From Cryptomeria japonica (lineage: Eukaryota > Streptophyta > Pinopsida > Cupressales > Cupressaceae), in assembly GCF_030272615.1 (NCBI RefSeq), contig NC_081406.1:261693386-261753385 (forward strand): 60,000 bases of DNA. The letters run 5' to 3'. Of this stretch, positions 1-9,710 are shown piece after piece; the first letter of the stretch is position 1, and the number at the start of each line of letters is the position of its first letter. The position numbers were made by a program, and so were the translations under genes. Under the pieces are notes generated by a model. It was not told the origin of the DNA. It saw nothing but the letters and a program-made list of their open reading frames with translations, and made no database searches.

Positions 1-920
1 ATGTTTTTATAGTCTATGTAAATGATTATCTTAAGAAATTGAAAAAATTGAATACATTTGTTGTTGATTGTTGAGATGTCTTCTAATATTACATAAACAT
101 TCATGAAAATGTTATTGTGTAAATATATTCATACTAAGAATCATTCATTTATTTTAAAATCTATTAAAATAATTAGAAAAGTAAAATTATGTAAAATTAA
201 AGCAAAAAACTTTCACTTATTAATATCTAGTTTTCTTAATTTACAAACTTTAAGCTTATTTATAATTTTGTTAGTTTTACAATTGTAATTCTTAAATAAT
301 TTTAAAATCTTTCAAAATAATTACATGACTAAAAGAACTTAAAAATTTTGTATTTTAAGTTATTCTACTCATGAGTTTGCTTTTCAATAATTGTTGTTTA
401 CTATTTCTCAATATTCTCTTTCCTTCTTTTTTTAACTTTTCTTTTGATTTTCCTTTTAAAAAAAAAATTTTATGGGTTGGTGTTTATTATTTTTTAATAT
501 TTTCTCTATCCTTTGTTTTTAACTATTTTTTTCATTTTTTTTTTAGTTTCCTTTAACAACATGAATTTGGAAAAAAGACTTGTAGAGTTATAAAATAGGG
601 TAACTCAAAGTTGTAAAAAACACAAATCATTTTGGATATGCATAGTATTTGTTTGCTATTTAAAGAAGCTAAAAGTGAAATTCTAAAAATATGCTTTATA
701 ATGGGTTCATGAGTTGGGTGTAAATTTTCCCTTTTTGTGTGATCTTTTGAACCTCTCTGCATTAAATTCACCATCATTTTATTTTATTGACAAAATGTAA
801 TAATTTAATAAAGGCAATTATAATGCGTAGACATTATTACACAAAATTAATAATTATTTTAAAATATTTATTTATTTAACGAATGTAATAATAATTAATA
901 AACATAATTATATAAAAAAT

Positions 921-1080
921 TTAATTAAATATTTCATTGGGAAGATGGATTGAAAATTTATTTAATTTATTAAAATATTATTAATCTAATTTAAATAAGT
1001 TATTAAATTAAATATTTTATTATAAAGATGGATTTAAATTTTAATCAATTTGTCAAAAGATTATTAGTCTAATTTGAAAA
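921..1080. repeat. Two-copy tandem repeat, about 84-bp unit
   Basis: Two imperfect copies follow each other. Each has a TTAAATAT-type start, an AAGATGGATT core and an ATTAxTCTAATTT end. Similar AT-rich palindromic tracts occur in the LTRs of Elements 1 and 2, so this could be an old LTR remnant. Confidence 0.45.
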
Positions 1081-1598
1081 AAAAGAAGTGAACTCGAAAG
1101 GCAACTAAAAAAAATTGCTGACCCATCAAAGCCAAAAACTAATTAGGCAACAAAATGCTTAATCTTTATTAGCCGATACAAAAAAAATTGTAGACAAGCA
1201 AATGAGCACCATTCAAAATCAATAAGAAAAAATATGTTATTGTAACTTCTTCAAATTGCTTCCCATGTTAATTGAGAAATGCAAATAACAGACAACAATA
1301 CGTACAATTCAAAAGGTAAAAAGTGGAAATCACAGGATTCTAAATCACAACCTATGCAAGCACACGAAACAAGGTAAATATTAAATATAAATACATTTTG
1401 AATAGAAATCCAAATTATTCCCATGTAGAGAGGTAGATATACAAACAGCTAACACTAAGCGTTTGTAGTTATCTTGTCTTTTTTGGTGCATAAAATTTCC
1501 TTTCTGACAACGTGAAGAAAAATCTAGTGTGAGAATTGTGGAATTTGGTGGAGAGTTCCCCAACCATAATAGTCTATCAACTAATCATACAATGAATA

Positions 1599-1603
1599 GC
1601 ATG
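1599..1603. repeat. Element 1 target site duplication, left copy
   Basis: GCATG directly precedes the left LTR. The right copy at 18010-18014 reads ACATG, so 4 of 5 bases match. Confidence 0.65.
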
Positions 1604-2402
1604 TGTGTATGGTGAAAATGGATAACAATAATAACAATATTGAAAGGCTAAATGAATCCAACCACAAAACCCTAGCCTAACAATCAACAAAGATCCACCA
1701 TAACATATGAAGATTACCTAAGACAATGCAAATCAAATGAAATCACAAAGATTATACCATTACATGTCCAATAGGGTTTTGATCTTCATTCTTCCTATCT
1801 CCATTGATCTTGCTTGATATATTTGCTCTCAGATTTTATATGCACAAGAGCTCAACAAAGAACGGAATGTGGTTGCAAGTAGGATCGTAGTGTAGTCAAG
1901 TCCTCCAAATTGTCGATTAGGGTGATTGATTAGAATGCATAGAATGATTAGGGTTTGATAATGAAGGAAGCATCTCCTTATATAGAAGACACTATATGAA
2001 ATGGAGGGATAAGATTGAGAGGTGTAAAAGGAGGTCAGCTATGATTAGAGGGTAGGTAAAAGAAATAATAAAATAATGAGAGGGGTAGGTAGTGTATGAA
2101 TTAAGAGATGAATGACATGTGTCATAGGTAGAAAAGGCTAATGAATTAATTAAATAAATAAAGATTTATTTAATTAATAGAAGAAGTAGGATAATTAAAT
2201 AAATAAAAATATTTATTTAATTTAGGAAAAGGATAATTTAAATAAGTAAATGTATTTATTTAAATGAGAAATAAGGCTAGAAGAGGATCAATGAATTAAT
2301 TAAATAAATAAAGATTTATTTAATTAATAGAAAAATTAGGCTTAGATAATTAAATAAATAAAATATTTATTTAATTAGACATGACAATTTTAGGTGTCTA
2401 CA
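1604..2402 (-). repeat. Element 1 3' LTR (799 bp)
   Basis: Begins TGTGTATGG and ends GTGTCTACA on the plus strand. It pairs with 17211-18009: same length, no indels, 10 substitutions by hand count (8 transitions, 2 transversions). A TATA-like CTATATAAG lies on the minus strand at 1977-1985. The polypurine tract abuts at 2403, which makes this the 3' LTR of a minus-strand element. Confidence 0.95.
2139..2386. repeat. AT-palindrome array in Element 1 LTR
   Basis: Five consecutive AT-only inverted repeats. The first has 15-bp perfect arms (ATTAATTAAATAAAT and its complement) around a 4-base loop. The others have arms of about 11-15 bp. The same array is present in the other LTR near 17749-17993. 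It sits in the outer U3. Confidence 0.8.
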
Positions 2403-2418
2403 TTTTGCCCCTCTTTGA
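2403..2418 (-). promoter_or_regulatory. Element 1 polypurine tract
   Basis: The minus strand reads TCAAAGAGGGGCAAAA directly before the TGTAGACACC start of the 3' LTR. It is the expected plus-strand DNA primer. Element 2 has the same tract at 19783. Confidence 0.85.
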
Positions 2419-2641
2419 GACAATGCGGCTTGTCGCGTTGTTTCAAAGAAGATAAGATGAACTGATACAAAGTTGCCCCAGAATGGGAATGATATGCCCC
2501 CTCGAGAGATTGGATGAAAATGCCTGAAAAGATTGCAGACAATCTCTCGATAAGAAAGATGGGATAGAATGGACTGACTGGATAAAGTGACAAAGTCACG
2601 GGATGAGGAAAACTGACTCGGGAAACGAAAGCTAAGGCTAG

Positions 2642-2660
2642 GGTAGGCTATAAGATAAAC
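2642..2660 (+). promoter_or_regulatory. Possible TATA-like element of the Element 1 PMD gene
   Basis: GGCTATAAGATAAA lies about 100 bases before the ATG at 2747. It is much weaker than the TATA box at the same place in Element 2 and is suggested mainly by that parallel. Confidence 0.35.
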
Positions 2661-2746
2661 CACGGGCAAAAGACATCCTCATTGTCATCTACACCTTCAC
2701 GAGATCAAAGTGCAGAGCAAGAAAAGAGCAGCAGTAGTCAGCAGCG

Positions 2747-2812
2747 ATGGCTTCCGTGCACAGATTCGACCGTGTTCGACGATTTCAGAGGCCAGAAGAG
2801 GCAGGAGAGCCG
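2747..2812 (+). CDS. PMD gene exon 1, Element 1
   Basis: A 22-codon basic exon from ATG at 2747 to a consensus splice donor (CCG|GTAAGT). It reads MASVHRFDRVRRFQRP and then an acidic end. The start and donor are supported by Element 2, where a 25-codon exon shares the HRFxRVRRxxRP core and also ends in phase 0 at GTAAGT. It joins in frame to exon 2 at 3601. The arginine-rich start could act in nuclear import or nucleic acid binding, which is inference. No transcript evidence is available here. Confidence 0.65.
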
Positions 2813-2923
2813 GTAAGTACCACCAAACCTCCTCGTACTTCGATGCATTTATTGTTGTCATAAATGCATGCTAGTTAGAGCAATAAATGCGCTTAGGAAT
2901 AGGGTACAAAAAAGTTTGAAAAC

Positions 2924-3170
2924 GTGCAACCGCGTCTGCGTCAGTGTCAGGCGCGTCTGTGTCGGTGCCAGGCACATCTGTGTCTGGAACCGCGTTTGCG
3001 TCAAATGCGAGCGCGTCTGCGATGCGCAGGGGCGTCTGCGTAGTAAAGTCGCGTTTGTGCACAGCTTAGGCACGTCTATGTCATACAGGCGCGTCTATGT
3101 TATACAGGCGCGCTTGTGCAGTCTGTAGGCGCGTTTGTGTCAGTCAAGCGCGTTTGCGTTGAAAAAAATG
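2924..3170 (+). repeat. GCGCGTCTGTGT motif array in PMD intron
   Basis: About 12 degenerate copies of GGCGCGTYTGYGT spaced 15-30 bases apart, rich in CpG in an AT-rich element. The inverse complement (ACACAGACGCG) fills the gag-pol leader at 15298-15565 and 16788-17100. Confidence 0.85.
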
Positions 3171-3284
3171 CAAGTTTTGGTCTTCGAGGTCAAATCAACA
3201 GTTCTATGATGAACATACGCTGTCGATTGGATAAGCTGCTGAGAGGATACACTCAAGCAGGTCCTCTAGGAAGACTAGGATAGA

Positions 3285-3575
3285 TTAAGGCACTTTGTGA
3301 TGAACAGTGAGTACCAAGATAGAGTACTTTGTGATGAACAGTGAGTACCCAAAGTATGAGCAGCACTTTGTGATGAACAGGGAGTGCAAATGTGAGTAAC
3401 ACTTTGTGATGAACAGTGAGTGTCACCCACGTAGTACTTTGTGATGAACAGGGAGCACTACTAGGATAGAAGCAACACTTTGTGATGAACAGTGAGTGTC
3501 ACTAGGATAGATAACCATATGCATTTAGATAAAGAAGTAGCATTTTGTGATAAACAGTGAATGCCACCCTGACTG
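3285..3575 (+). repeat. Tandem hairpin units upstream of the PMD 3' splice site
   Basis: Seven units share the core TTTGTGATGAACAGKGAG. The flanking bases differ between units but stay paired: GTACT/AGTAC, GCACT/AGTGC, ACACT/AGTGT (twice) and GCATT/AATGC; a fifth stem is 7 of 8 paired. The first unit has one mismatch. The array ends about 25 bases before the acceptor. Confidence 0.8.
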
Positions 3576-3600
3576 ACATGATTGATTTGCTTGACTGCAG

Positions 3601-4718
3601 GAGTACTTGCCTATGTTAGAGTCACGGGAGAGATTCCCGTCGACACAGAGATTGCGACCAGAACTATCGTTTCAGGATAGAGCTGCCATCGAGGAGATGG
3701 GCTTGAGACATATATTGTATGTGTCTGAGTTTCGGGCAAACATGGGTTTGCTGACTGCACTTGTCGAGAGATGGCATTCTGAGACATGCACTTTCCATTT
3801 GCCGATGGGTGAGATGACAGTCACCCTTGAGGATGTCTATAAGATTCTGCGGATACCGATTGATGGAGAGTTGATTCCATATGATCGTGACGGAGACAAG
3901 GAGGCATTGAGACGGGTGTTCCAGGATCCCGGACTAGAGATGAGGGCAGGACACGTGGCATGGGACACTATGACCGCCACAGGGTTAGCATTGTCGGCCG
4001 TGATCGGAGGAGCGATCAGTGGATTTCTATGCCCAGACAGGGCAACACGGGGATTGGCTGTGGGCTGGGGGGAGCACTGGAGACACTGATGACAGATCAC
4101 ACCAGATATGCCTGGGGACCATGTGTATTGGCCCATATGTACTATGAGCTGCACCAGTTTGTATACCATGGGTCAGTGGGATTGGGCTGCGGGGTGACAC
4201 TACTGCAAGTTTGGGCCTATGAGCATCTGCCAGTGATGAGGCCGATACACTTCCGAGGCAGGGGACATGGACGCAGTTTTGTTCACTTATACGACATGAT
4301 CACCTCGCAGCCGCGGATTGGCAGGTTGGAGCATTGGCGGCGAGTGCTGGATGATATTGATGCGGTCATCTGGAGACCGTATCTAGGATGCGAGGAGTGG
4401 GAGGATGACGCCGTGGAGCTGCCATACACCTTCCGAAGCAGGTATCTGATTGGGCGGACGCCCTATGTTTTAGAGAGGCAGCTTGTGGACAGGGTATGCA
4501 GGCAGTATGGCAGGATCCAGAGGATGCCACGAGGCTCGAGTATGTATGCCCGTACAGTTAGGGATCAGGCGCAGTTTGGGCCTTTATTGTCATATGATCA
4601 GGCGGTCACTCAGCTGGTCGAGATGGTACCCCTACCCTGGGATATGTGGCCAGAGGTCGATGATGCCGGGATGGATGCTGAGTATTCAGCATATTGGGTG
4701 GAGCATCCATTCCCATGA
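3601..4718 (+). pseudogene. Plant mobile domain (PMD) protein, exon 2, Element 1
   Basis: Exon 2 starts GAG TAC TTG after the acceptor. It encodes the plant mobile domain (aminotransferase-like PMD family, as in MAIN/MAIL proteins). Hallmarks are WHSETCTFHLPMGEMTVTLED, then a KILRIPIDG block, GFLCPDR, and later LLQVWAYEHLP and RYLIGRTPYVLER. Element 2 encodes a clear homologue. The frame breaks once near 4067 in a six-G run, where one base appears lost, and the second half reads in another frame to TGA at 4716. PMD proteins are known from plant silencing factors and from transposons. Here the gene is convergent to gag-pol. Its role in the element is unknown. It is inactive as written, unless the G-run is an assembly error. 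Confidence 0.85.
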
Positions 4719-5549
4719 CTGACAAATCCAGGGGAGCTGGTGGAGGTAGATGGAGGAGGAGATGAGGATGATGATGGCGGAGGTGATGGGGGGAGAGGCT
4801 GACGGAGGCGGAGGGGAGTAGTTGGGGAGAGGAGGGTTGCACCTCGGAGAGAGGGTGGAGAGGAGCAGCAGGCTCGGGTGGTGAGGGGTCGCGGTGGCTT
4901 ACCCCTACAGGTACCAGCAGCACAGGGTCCCAGGCAGAGACAGGGACAGAGAGAGGTACAGGGACAGGTGCAGGGACAGAGACAGGTGCATGTACAAGCA
5001 CCAGCACAGGTACAGGGGTAGGCACCCACTGAGGGAGAGCCATAGGCAGCGGCAGAGGGTGGGGATCCAGAGGAGGATGAGCTGATTGAGCTCAGGAAGA
5101 TCTGCCAGGGTCAGGCAGATGAGATACAAGAGCTAGAGCGGGAGAGAGATCGACTCGGGACGAGGCTCAGGGATACTGAGCGGGAGAGAGACCAGGCGAT
5201 TCAACGCTACACAGAGGCTGAGACAGCGCTGAGGGCAGGGAGGCAGGCGGCAGAGGACACAAAGGCAGGCTACGCATATGTCCTGCGGGCTAGAGAGGAG
5301 GTAGGGTACTGGAGGGACCTCTACTACAGTGTAGTGCCGGCAGATCAGCGGGCAAGGAGCTTCCATAGACCGTCGCGTACAACGACAGCTACGGGAGGGA
5401 GTCGGAGGAGGCAGGCATCGAGTGGTGGGGTCATGGGTCCTCCACCACCACCAGATAGAGGAGATAGGCAGGGTGATCCTGGGGCGGGTCCCTCAGGGGC
5501 TCAGATTCCATCGAGGCGAGGCGGCTCCGAGGGGGGGAGTTCATCATAG
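4719..5549 (+). pseudogene. PMD protein C-terminal region, Element 1
   Basis: The same frame continues past TGA 4716 and carries further in-frame stops at 4800 (TGA), 5019 and 5043 (TAG) before ending at 5547. It shows a Gly/Asp-rich acidic linker, an Arg-rich stretch, a Gln/Val/Pro-rich repeat at about 4911-5018, and then a strongly charged segment (5061-5330) beginning EEDELIELRKICQG with an ELERERDRLG repeat pattern, likely coiled coil. A Pro/Gly/Arg-rich tail follows. Element 2 has the same order of regions, which supports a real C-terminus. All four stops fit CGA-to-TGA or CAG-to-TAG change. Confidence 0.7.
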
Positions 5550-7029
5550 CCTTAGAGGGCTCCCATTGTATCAGTTTTGTACCATTATTTTGTATTGTAG
5601 ACACCTGCGAGTGCTTTTGTAGCCATATGATTTTTTTGACATCATTGTATCATGACACTTTATATATATATGAGATGATTCATCTTTGCGGCAGCTATAT
5701 GCATGTGTACCTATGTGATGAGATGTTTTAATGATGTATGTTTCTATGTGATGCTTATGATATGGATGCAAATATGTATATGATGCAATACAATATTTAT
5801 TTTCTTTTATGTTTTATATATGTATGCATGATGCAAATGTGAATGTAAGTAATGCAGATGAATATGATAATGTAAATGTAAATTGTGCTAACAGGTGTTG
5901 TGTGCAGGATGTGATGCAATTGTGATATCTATATGTATGTATTAAATACTTATATGTGGTAATGTAGGTGCAACTACATGAAATGCAAATGTTTTTGGTG
6001 TGTCATTATACTCAGTCATGTGATAGCAGGCTACGTGGACTCGAGAAGGACGATGGAAGTCAATCAAGAAAGGGGGATGGAAGACAGAAGATATGAAAGT
6101 GAAAGAGCTTCTTGTGCATTATCATCATTGAGCTTTATTATGGCAAGTAGGTTATGACAATCGAGGCATATGTTCGACCCAGAAAGTCATTGTACCTGTT
6201 TGCATGGAGATAAGACAGTCACAAACAAGGAATGCCCCAGTTCATACTAGACTCGCAATGTCCTCATATCCTTGGACAAGTCATAGCATTACTAAGAAAC
6301 AATCCACAGACAGCAAATAAAAATAGGTGACGATACCCCATCCTCGCCTTTCTAGTCAAAGACATCCTGGAGATAGAATCTCTAGTCAGAGACATTCCGG
6401 AAAGGCTAAAAGACATGTCACCAAAAAGATGAAATCAAAAGAAAACCAAGACTCGACACTAGCATCCACTGTAGTCCTCAAGTTTAGTGTCTCTTGTCAC
6501 TTGTATAAGTCTTATTTGATTGTGGTCACAATGTTTATTTTCACAAAAAGGATAGATAGCACTGAACCATATGTTGTCTGAGTCTATTGAAGGATTTGAT
6601 TTGTTGAAGCCCATTGTTGCTGCTGTGTCTCATTTGAAACTGACTGAATCCATGAAACTGATACTTTATTGCGGAGAAGATGAAACTTTATTGCGGATCT
6701 GCGATGCAAATGTTGCTTTATTGCGGATTGTGCGCAAATAGACTGAAGAAAGCTGGAAGAAACTTTACTCCTTGAAACATGTGATGTTCTCAGTTCCACA
6801 CCCATCACTAGATGTAGGATTTTGCCTTAGCCACAGATAGGATCTAATTTATTATGGATGGAAAGGGATGTGAAAAGGGAGGTTTATTATGAATGGCTAA
6901 CCAATCTTAGGTAGATCAATAACAAGCCATGATGGGACTGGGTAAGTTTATTATGAATGAATAGGTTGTGAGTGTGTGCAAAGTGAAAGGACGAAAGTGA
7001 ATCCTGAAGGAGGGAGGAGCAATGTCTCT
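5550..7029. other. Element 1 spacer between PMD gene and pol end
   Basis: About 1.5 kb without a supported gene, with many ATG/TGATG runs near 5640-5980. The corresponding interval in Element 2 (23361-24582) has a similar TGATG-rich composition. It probably contains the 3' ends of both convergent transcripts. Confidence 0.55.
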
Positions 7030-7181
7030 ACACATGGCGCTGGTGACCCAGTTTTCACCATGGTACTTGCCCAGGGCGCCACCGAAGTGGTTTTCACCAT
7101 TGGACGAAATTATTTCTCTTTACTTTTTTCGATTTTTCAATGTTTTTTGTGTCACAAGGCGCCTGTTTGCCAGGTTTTCAC
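7030..7181. repeat. Repeated GGCGCC...TTTTCAC block near pol end, Element 1
   Basis: Three variants of a GGCGCY...GGTTTTCAC unit. The last one (7153-7181, with GCGCCTGTTTGCCAGG) is nearly identical to 24583-24612 in Element 2. A T-rich tract (7185-7262) follows and then the integrase stop codon, in the same order as Element 2. Confidence 0.7.
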
Positions 7182-7277
7182 TAAGTAACGATTTTTTTTG
7201 TTTTATTATTTATTTTTTTTGTATTTTTGAAATTTTTGATTTTTTTTTGTATTTTTGAATTAAGATACTCTAAAGAG

Positions 7278-8702
7278 CTATGTGTAGAACCTACGAAGGT
7301 GCATGCTGTTGATAGGATCCTCCAAAGGTTCACCTTCTGTAGTTGAGAGCTGATATGCCCCAGATCCATATGCTGTTGTGATGATGTAAGGACCAAGCCA
7401 GTTTGGTTCGAACTTGCCCTTCTTCTCTCTGTCTTGCTGATTCTTGGGGTTTTCTCTGAGAACCAAGTCACCTACCTCAAATGTGCGAGGCTTGACCTTG
7501 TGGTTGTAGCTGCGACTCATTCGTTGTTGGTAAGCCTTGAGATGATTAAAAGCAGTTTGTCTCCGTTCATCCAGCAGTTCTAGTTCTTGTAAGCGAGAGA
7601 CCCTGTAGTCTTCATCAGCGATGATGTTTTGCAAAGAGACCCGTAAAGAAGGTAACTCGACCTCAATGGGCAAGATGGCTTCAGAACCGTAGACTAGTGA
7701 ATAGGGTGTAGCTCCTGTAGGTGTGCGGACACTTGTGCAGTAGGCCCAAAGTGCAGGATTGAGTTGGATATGCCAATTACGGCCAGCATCATCGACTGTC
7801 TTCTTGAGGATTTTAAGAATTGTTTTATTAGACGCCTCAGCTTGGCCATTACCTTGGGGGTAATATGGTGTGGAGAAACGATGGGAAATATGGAAGCGGT
7901 CACAGAGTTCACGAACATCCTGATTTTTGAAGGGACGCCCGTTATCAGTAATAATGGAAACAGAAATACCATATCGGCATATGATATAGTTAAGGATGAA
8001 GGTAGCAATCTGTTTTCCAGTGACTTGTGTGAGAGGTACGGCTTCAATCCATTTTGTGAAGTACTCTATGGCTGTGATAATGAATTTATGACCATTGGAA
8101 GAAGGAGGGTGAATCTTGCCTATGAGATCGAGTCCCCACTGACAAAAGGGCCAAGGAGACACAAGTGGTTGTAATTCTTATGCTGGCGCATGTATGAGGT
8201 CTCCATGAATTTGACATTGCTTACATTTCTTGACAAACTGATATGAGTCTTTTTCCATATTGGGCCAGTAATATCCAGTCCTAATGAGTTTCTTGGCCAA
8301 GGTAGGACCACTAGCATGTGGACCACATATCCCTTCATGCACTTCACATAACGCAATCTGAGCTTCGTCGCTTTCTAAACATCTAAGAAGAGTGCCATCT
8401 AGACCTCGTCGGTACAAGATATCAGCTAAAATGACATATCGAGAGGATTGGCGAATGAAGGTGCGACGTTGGTTATTTGATAGATCGGGAGGTAAAGTAT
8501 TGTCATGTAGGTATGTGAAAATGGAACCATATAATTGGGATTCAGGACCAACAACACATATCATTTCAGTAGGAGTAATCTCATATGAAGGAACCAAAAG
8601 GTTATCCACCAAGAACTCATAGCAGGTCTCATTTTGAGGTAGATCAATCAGTGAGGCAATTGTAGCCATGGCATCTGCAGCACGATTCTGCTCTCTTGGT
8701 AT
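7278..8702 (-). pseudogene. Integrase, Element 1
   Basis: Inserts the DNA copy into the genome. The zinc-binding part has HEGICGPH followed by CKQCQIH. The catalytic core shows WGLDLIG, then ITDNGRPF, and GQAEASNK for the Asp-Asp-Glu triad. The C-terminus carries FEVGDLVLRENPK and NWLGPY, typical of Ty3/Gypsy integrases. It ends at TAG 7278. Stops lie at 8703 (TAG, upstream edge) and 8178 (TAA, where Element 2 has Gln). The frame is shared with all of gag-pol upstream. Apart from the stops the domain appears complete. Confidence 0.92.
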
Positions 8703-9023
8703 CTACTCAAAATCTATCTTTGTGAAGTGTTGTTTCAAATCATCCACCATTTGCTTGTAAGGCAGTAATTTTTCATCTTTTGTTTGGTAATCATCAGTTG
8801 CTTGATGGATGACAAGTTGGGAATCCCCGAAAACATGAAGTTCCTGGATCTTCCATTGAACTGCAATTCGTAATCCAGTTGTTAATGCCTCATATTCCAC
8901 TATATTGTTAGTGCAAGGAAATGATAAGCGGTATGATTTTGGTACAAAATCACCTTGAGGAGTTATAAAGAGAATGCCAGCTCCTGCCCCATGCTGTGTG
9001 TATGAGCCGTCAAAATACAGTTG
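8703..9023 (-). pseudogene. Second (archaeal-type) RNase H, Element 1
   Basis: A separate RNase H after the Ty3-type one. It shows LYFDGSYTQHGAGAG, then NNIVEYEALTTG, and VFGDSQLVIHQ, giving the Asp, Glu and Asp active-site residues. This extra domain is characteristic of the Tat lineage, where it is thought to supplement the retroviral-type RNase H. It is bounded by in-frame stops at 9024 (TGA, likely from Trp TGG) and 8703 (TAG). Confidence 0.85.
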
Positions 9024-9026
9024 TCA

Positions 9027-9710
9027 TGGCTTTGCATATGATATTGTTAAAATGGATTCATCTGGAAATTCTGAATTTAGAGGAACATCATCAATCATGG
9101 GGGCATCTGCTAATTGATCCGCGATGGCTTGTCCTTTTATTGCTTTTCTGTCCACATACTCGATGTCGAATTCACTAAGGATCATTACCCATTTGGCCAA
9201 CCGCCCAGTAAGTGTTGCTTTATTGAGGAGGTATTTCAATGGATCGATCCTTGCAACTAACTTAGTCTTATGAGTAAACATGTAATGTCATAATTTCTGC
9301 GAAGCAAAGACCACGGCGAGACATGCACGCTCGATTGGCGTGTAGTTTAGCTCATATCCCACCAGTGTGCGACTAATATAGTATACTGCTTTTTCCTTGC
9401 CGTCAACAATTTGTTGTGCTAGGAGTGCCCCCAGTGCTGTTGGAGTAGCTGATATGTATAGTAGCAAAGGTTGATCTGGAACTTGTGGCATCAAAACTGG
9501 CGGATTCAAAAGATAATCTTTGAGTGTCTGAAAAGCTTGTTGACAGTTATCATCCCATTGAAATTTGATATTTTTATGTAGCAGGTGTTGAAAAGGATTG
9601 CACTTATCTGCCAGTTGTGCTATGAATCTTCGAATGGACTGGAGTCTTCCTTGTAAGGATCGAAGTTGACTAATATTTCTGGGTGGCGGCATGTCCAAGA
9701 TAGCCTTGAC
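9027..9710 (-). pseudogene. Ty3-type RNase H and connection, Element 1
   Basis: Follows RT in the same frame. It begins at the MPPPRNISQLRSLQG connection and continues through YYISRTLVGYELNYTPIERA to ILSEFDIEYVDRKAIKGQ. It would remove the RNA strand during reverse transcription. A TGA at 9288 interrupts it at a position where an Arg codon (CGA) is expected from the neighbouring family pattern. Otherwise the length fits Ty3/Gypsy elements. Confidence 0.85.

Larger units (their letters stand above)
1..1603. other. AT-rich intergenic DNA, no gene seen
   Basis: Only short, low-complexity reading frames are present, with no recognisable protein motif. The stretch is AT-rich and ends at the target duplication of Element 1. 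A two-copy tandem repeat lies near 921-1080. It may be decayed transposon DNA, but nothing in it is identifiable. Confidence 0.6.
2813..3600 (+). other. PMD gene intron, Element 1
   Basis: Bounded by GTAAGT and by TTGACTGCAG in front of exon 2. Both the flanking phase (0) and the exon boundaries match the intron in Element 2. It holds the CGCG motif array (2924-3170) and the hairpin array (3285-3575). Confidence 0.65.

Noticed and set aside
103-556. Two 61-codon plus-strand frames rich in Leu, Phe, Ile and Lys
   Set aside because: Expected by chance in AT-rich DNA; no signal, motif or conserved context.
2858-3128. Overlapping frames on both strands with Arg/Val/Cys or Thr/Gln repeats
   Set aside because: They are translations of the CGCG motif array inside the PMD intron.
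4606-5043. Two long minus-strand frames (Pro/Val-rich and Cys/Thr-rich)
   Set aside because: They are shadows of the repetitive Gln/Pro and acidic part of the PMD gene on the plus strand; low complexity and no domain.
7764-8174. 136-codon plus-strand frame
   Set aside because: Exactly antisense to the integrase core; its amino acids mirror conserved integrase codons.
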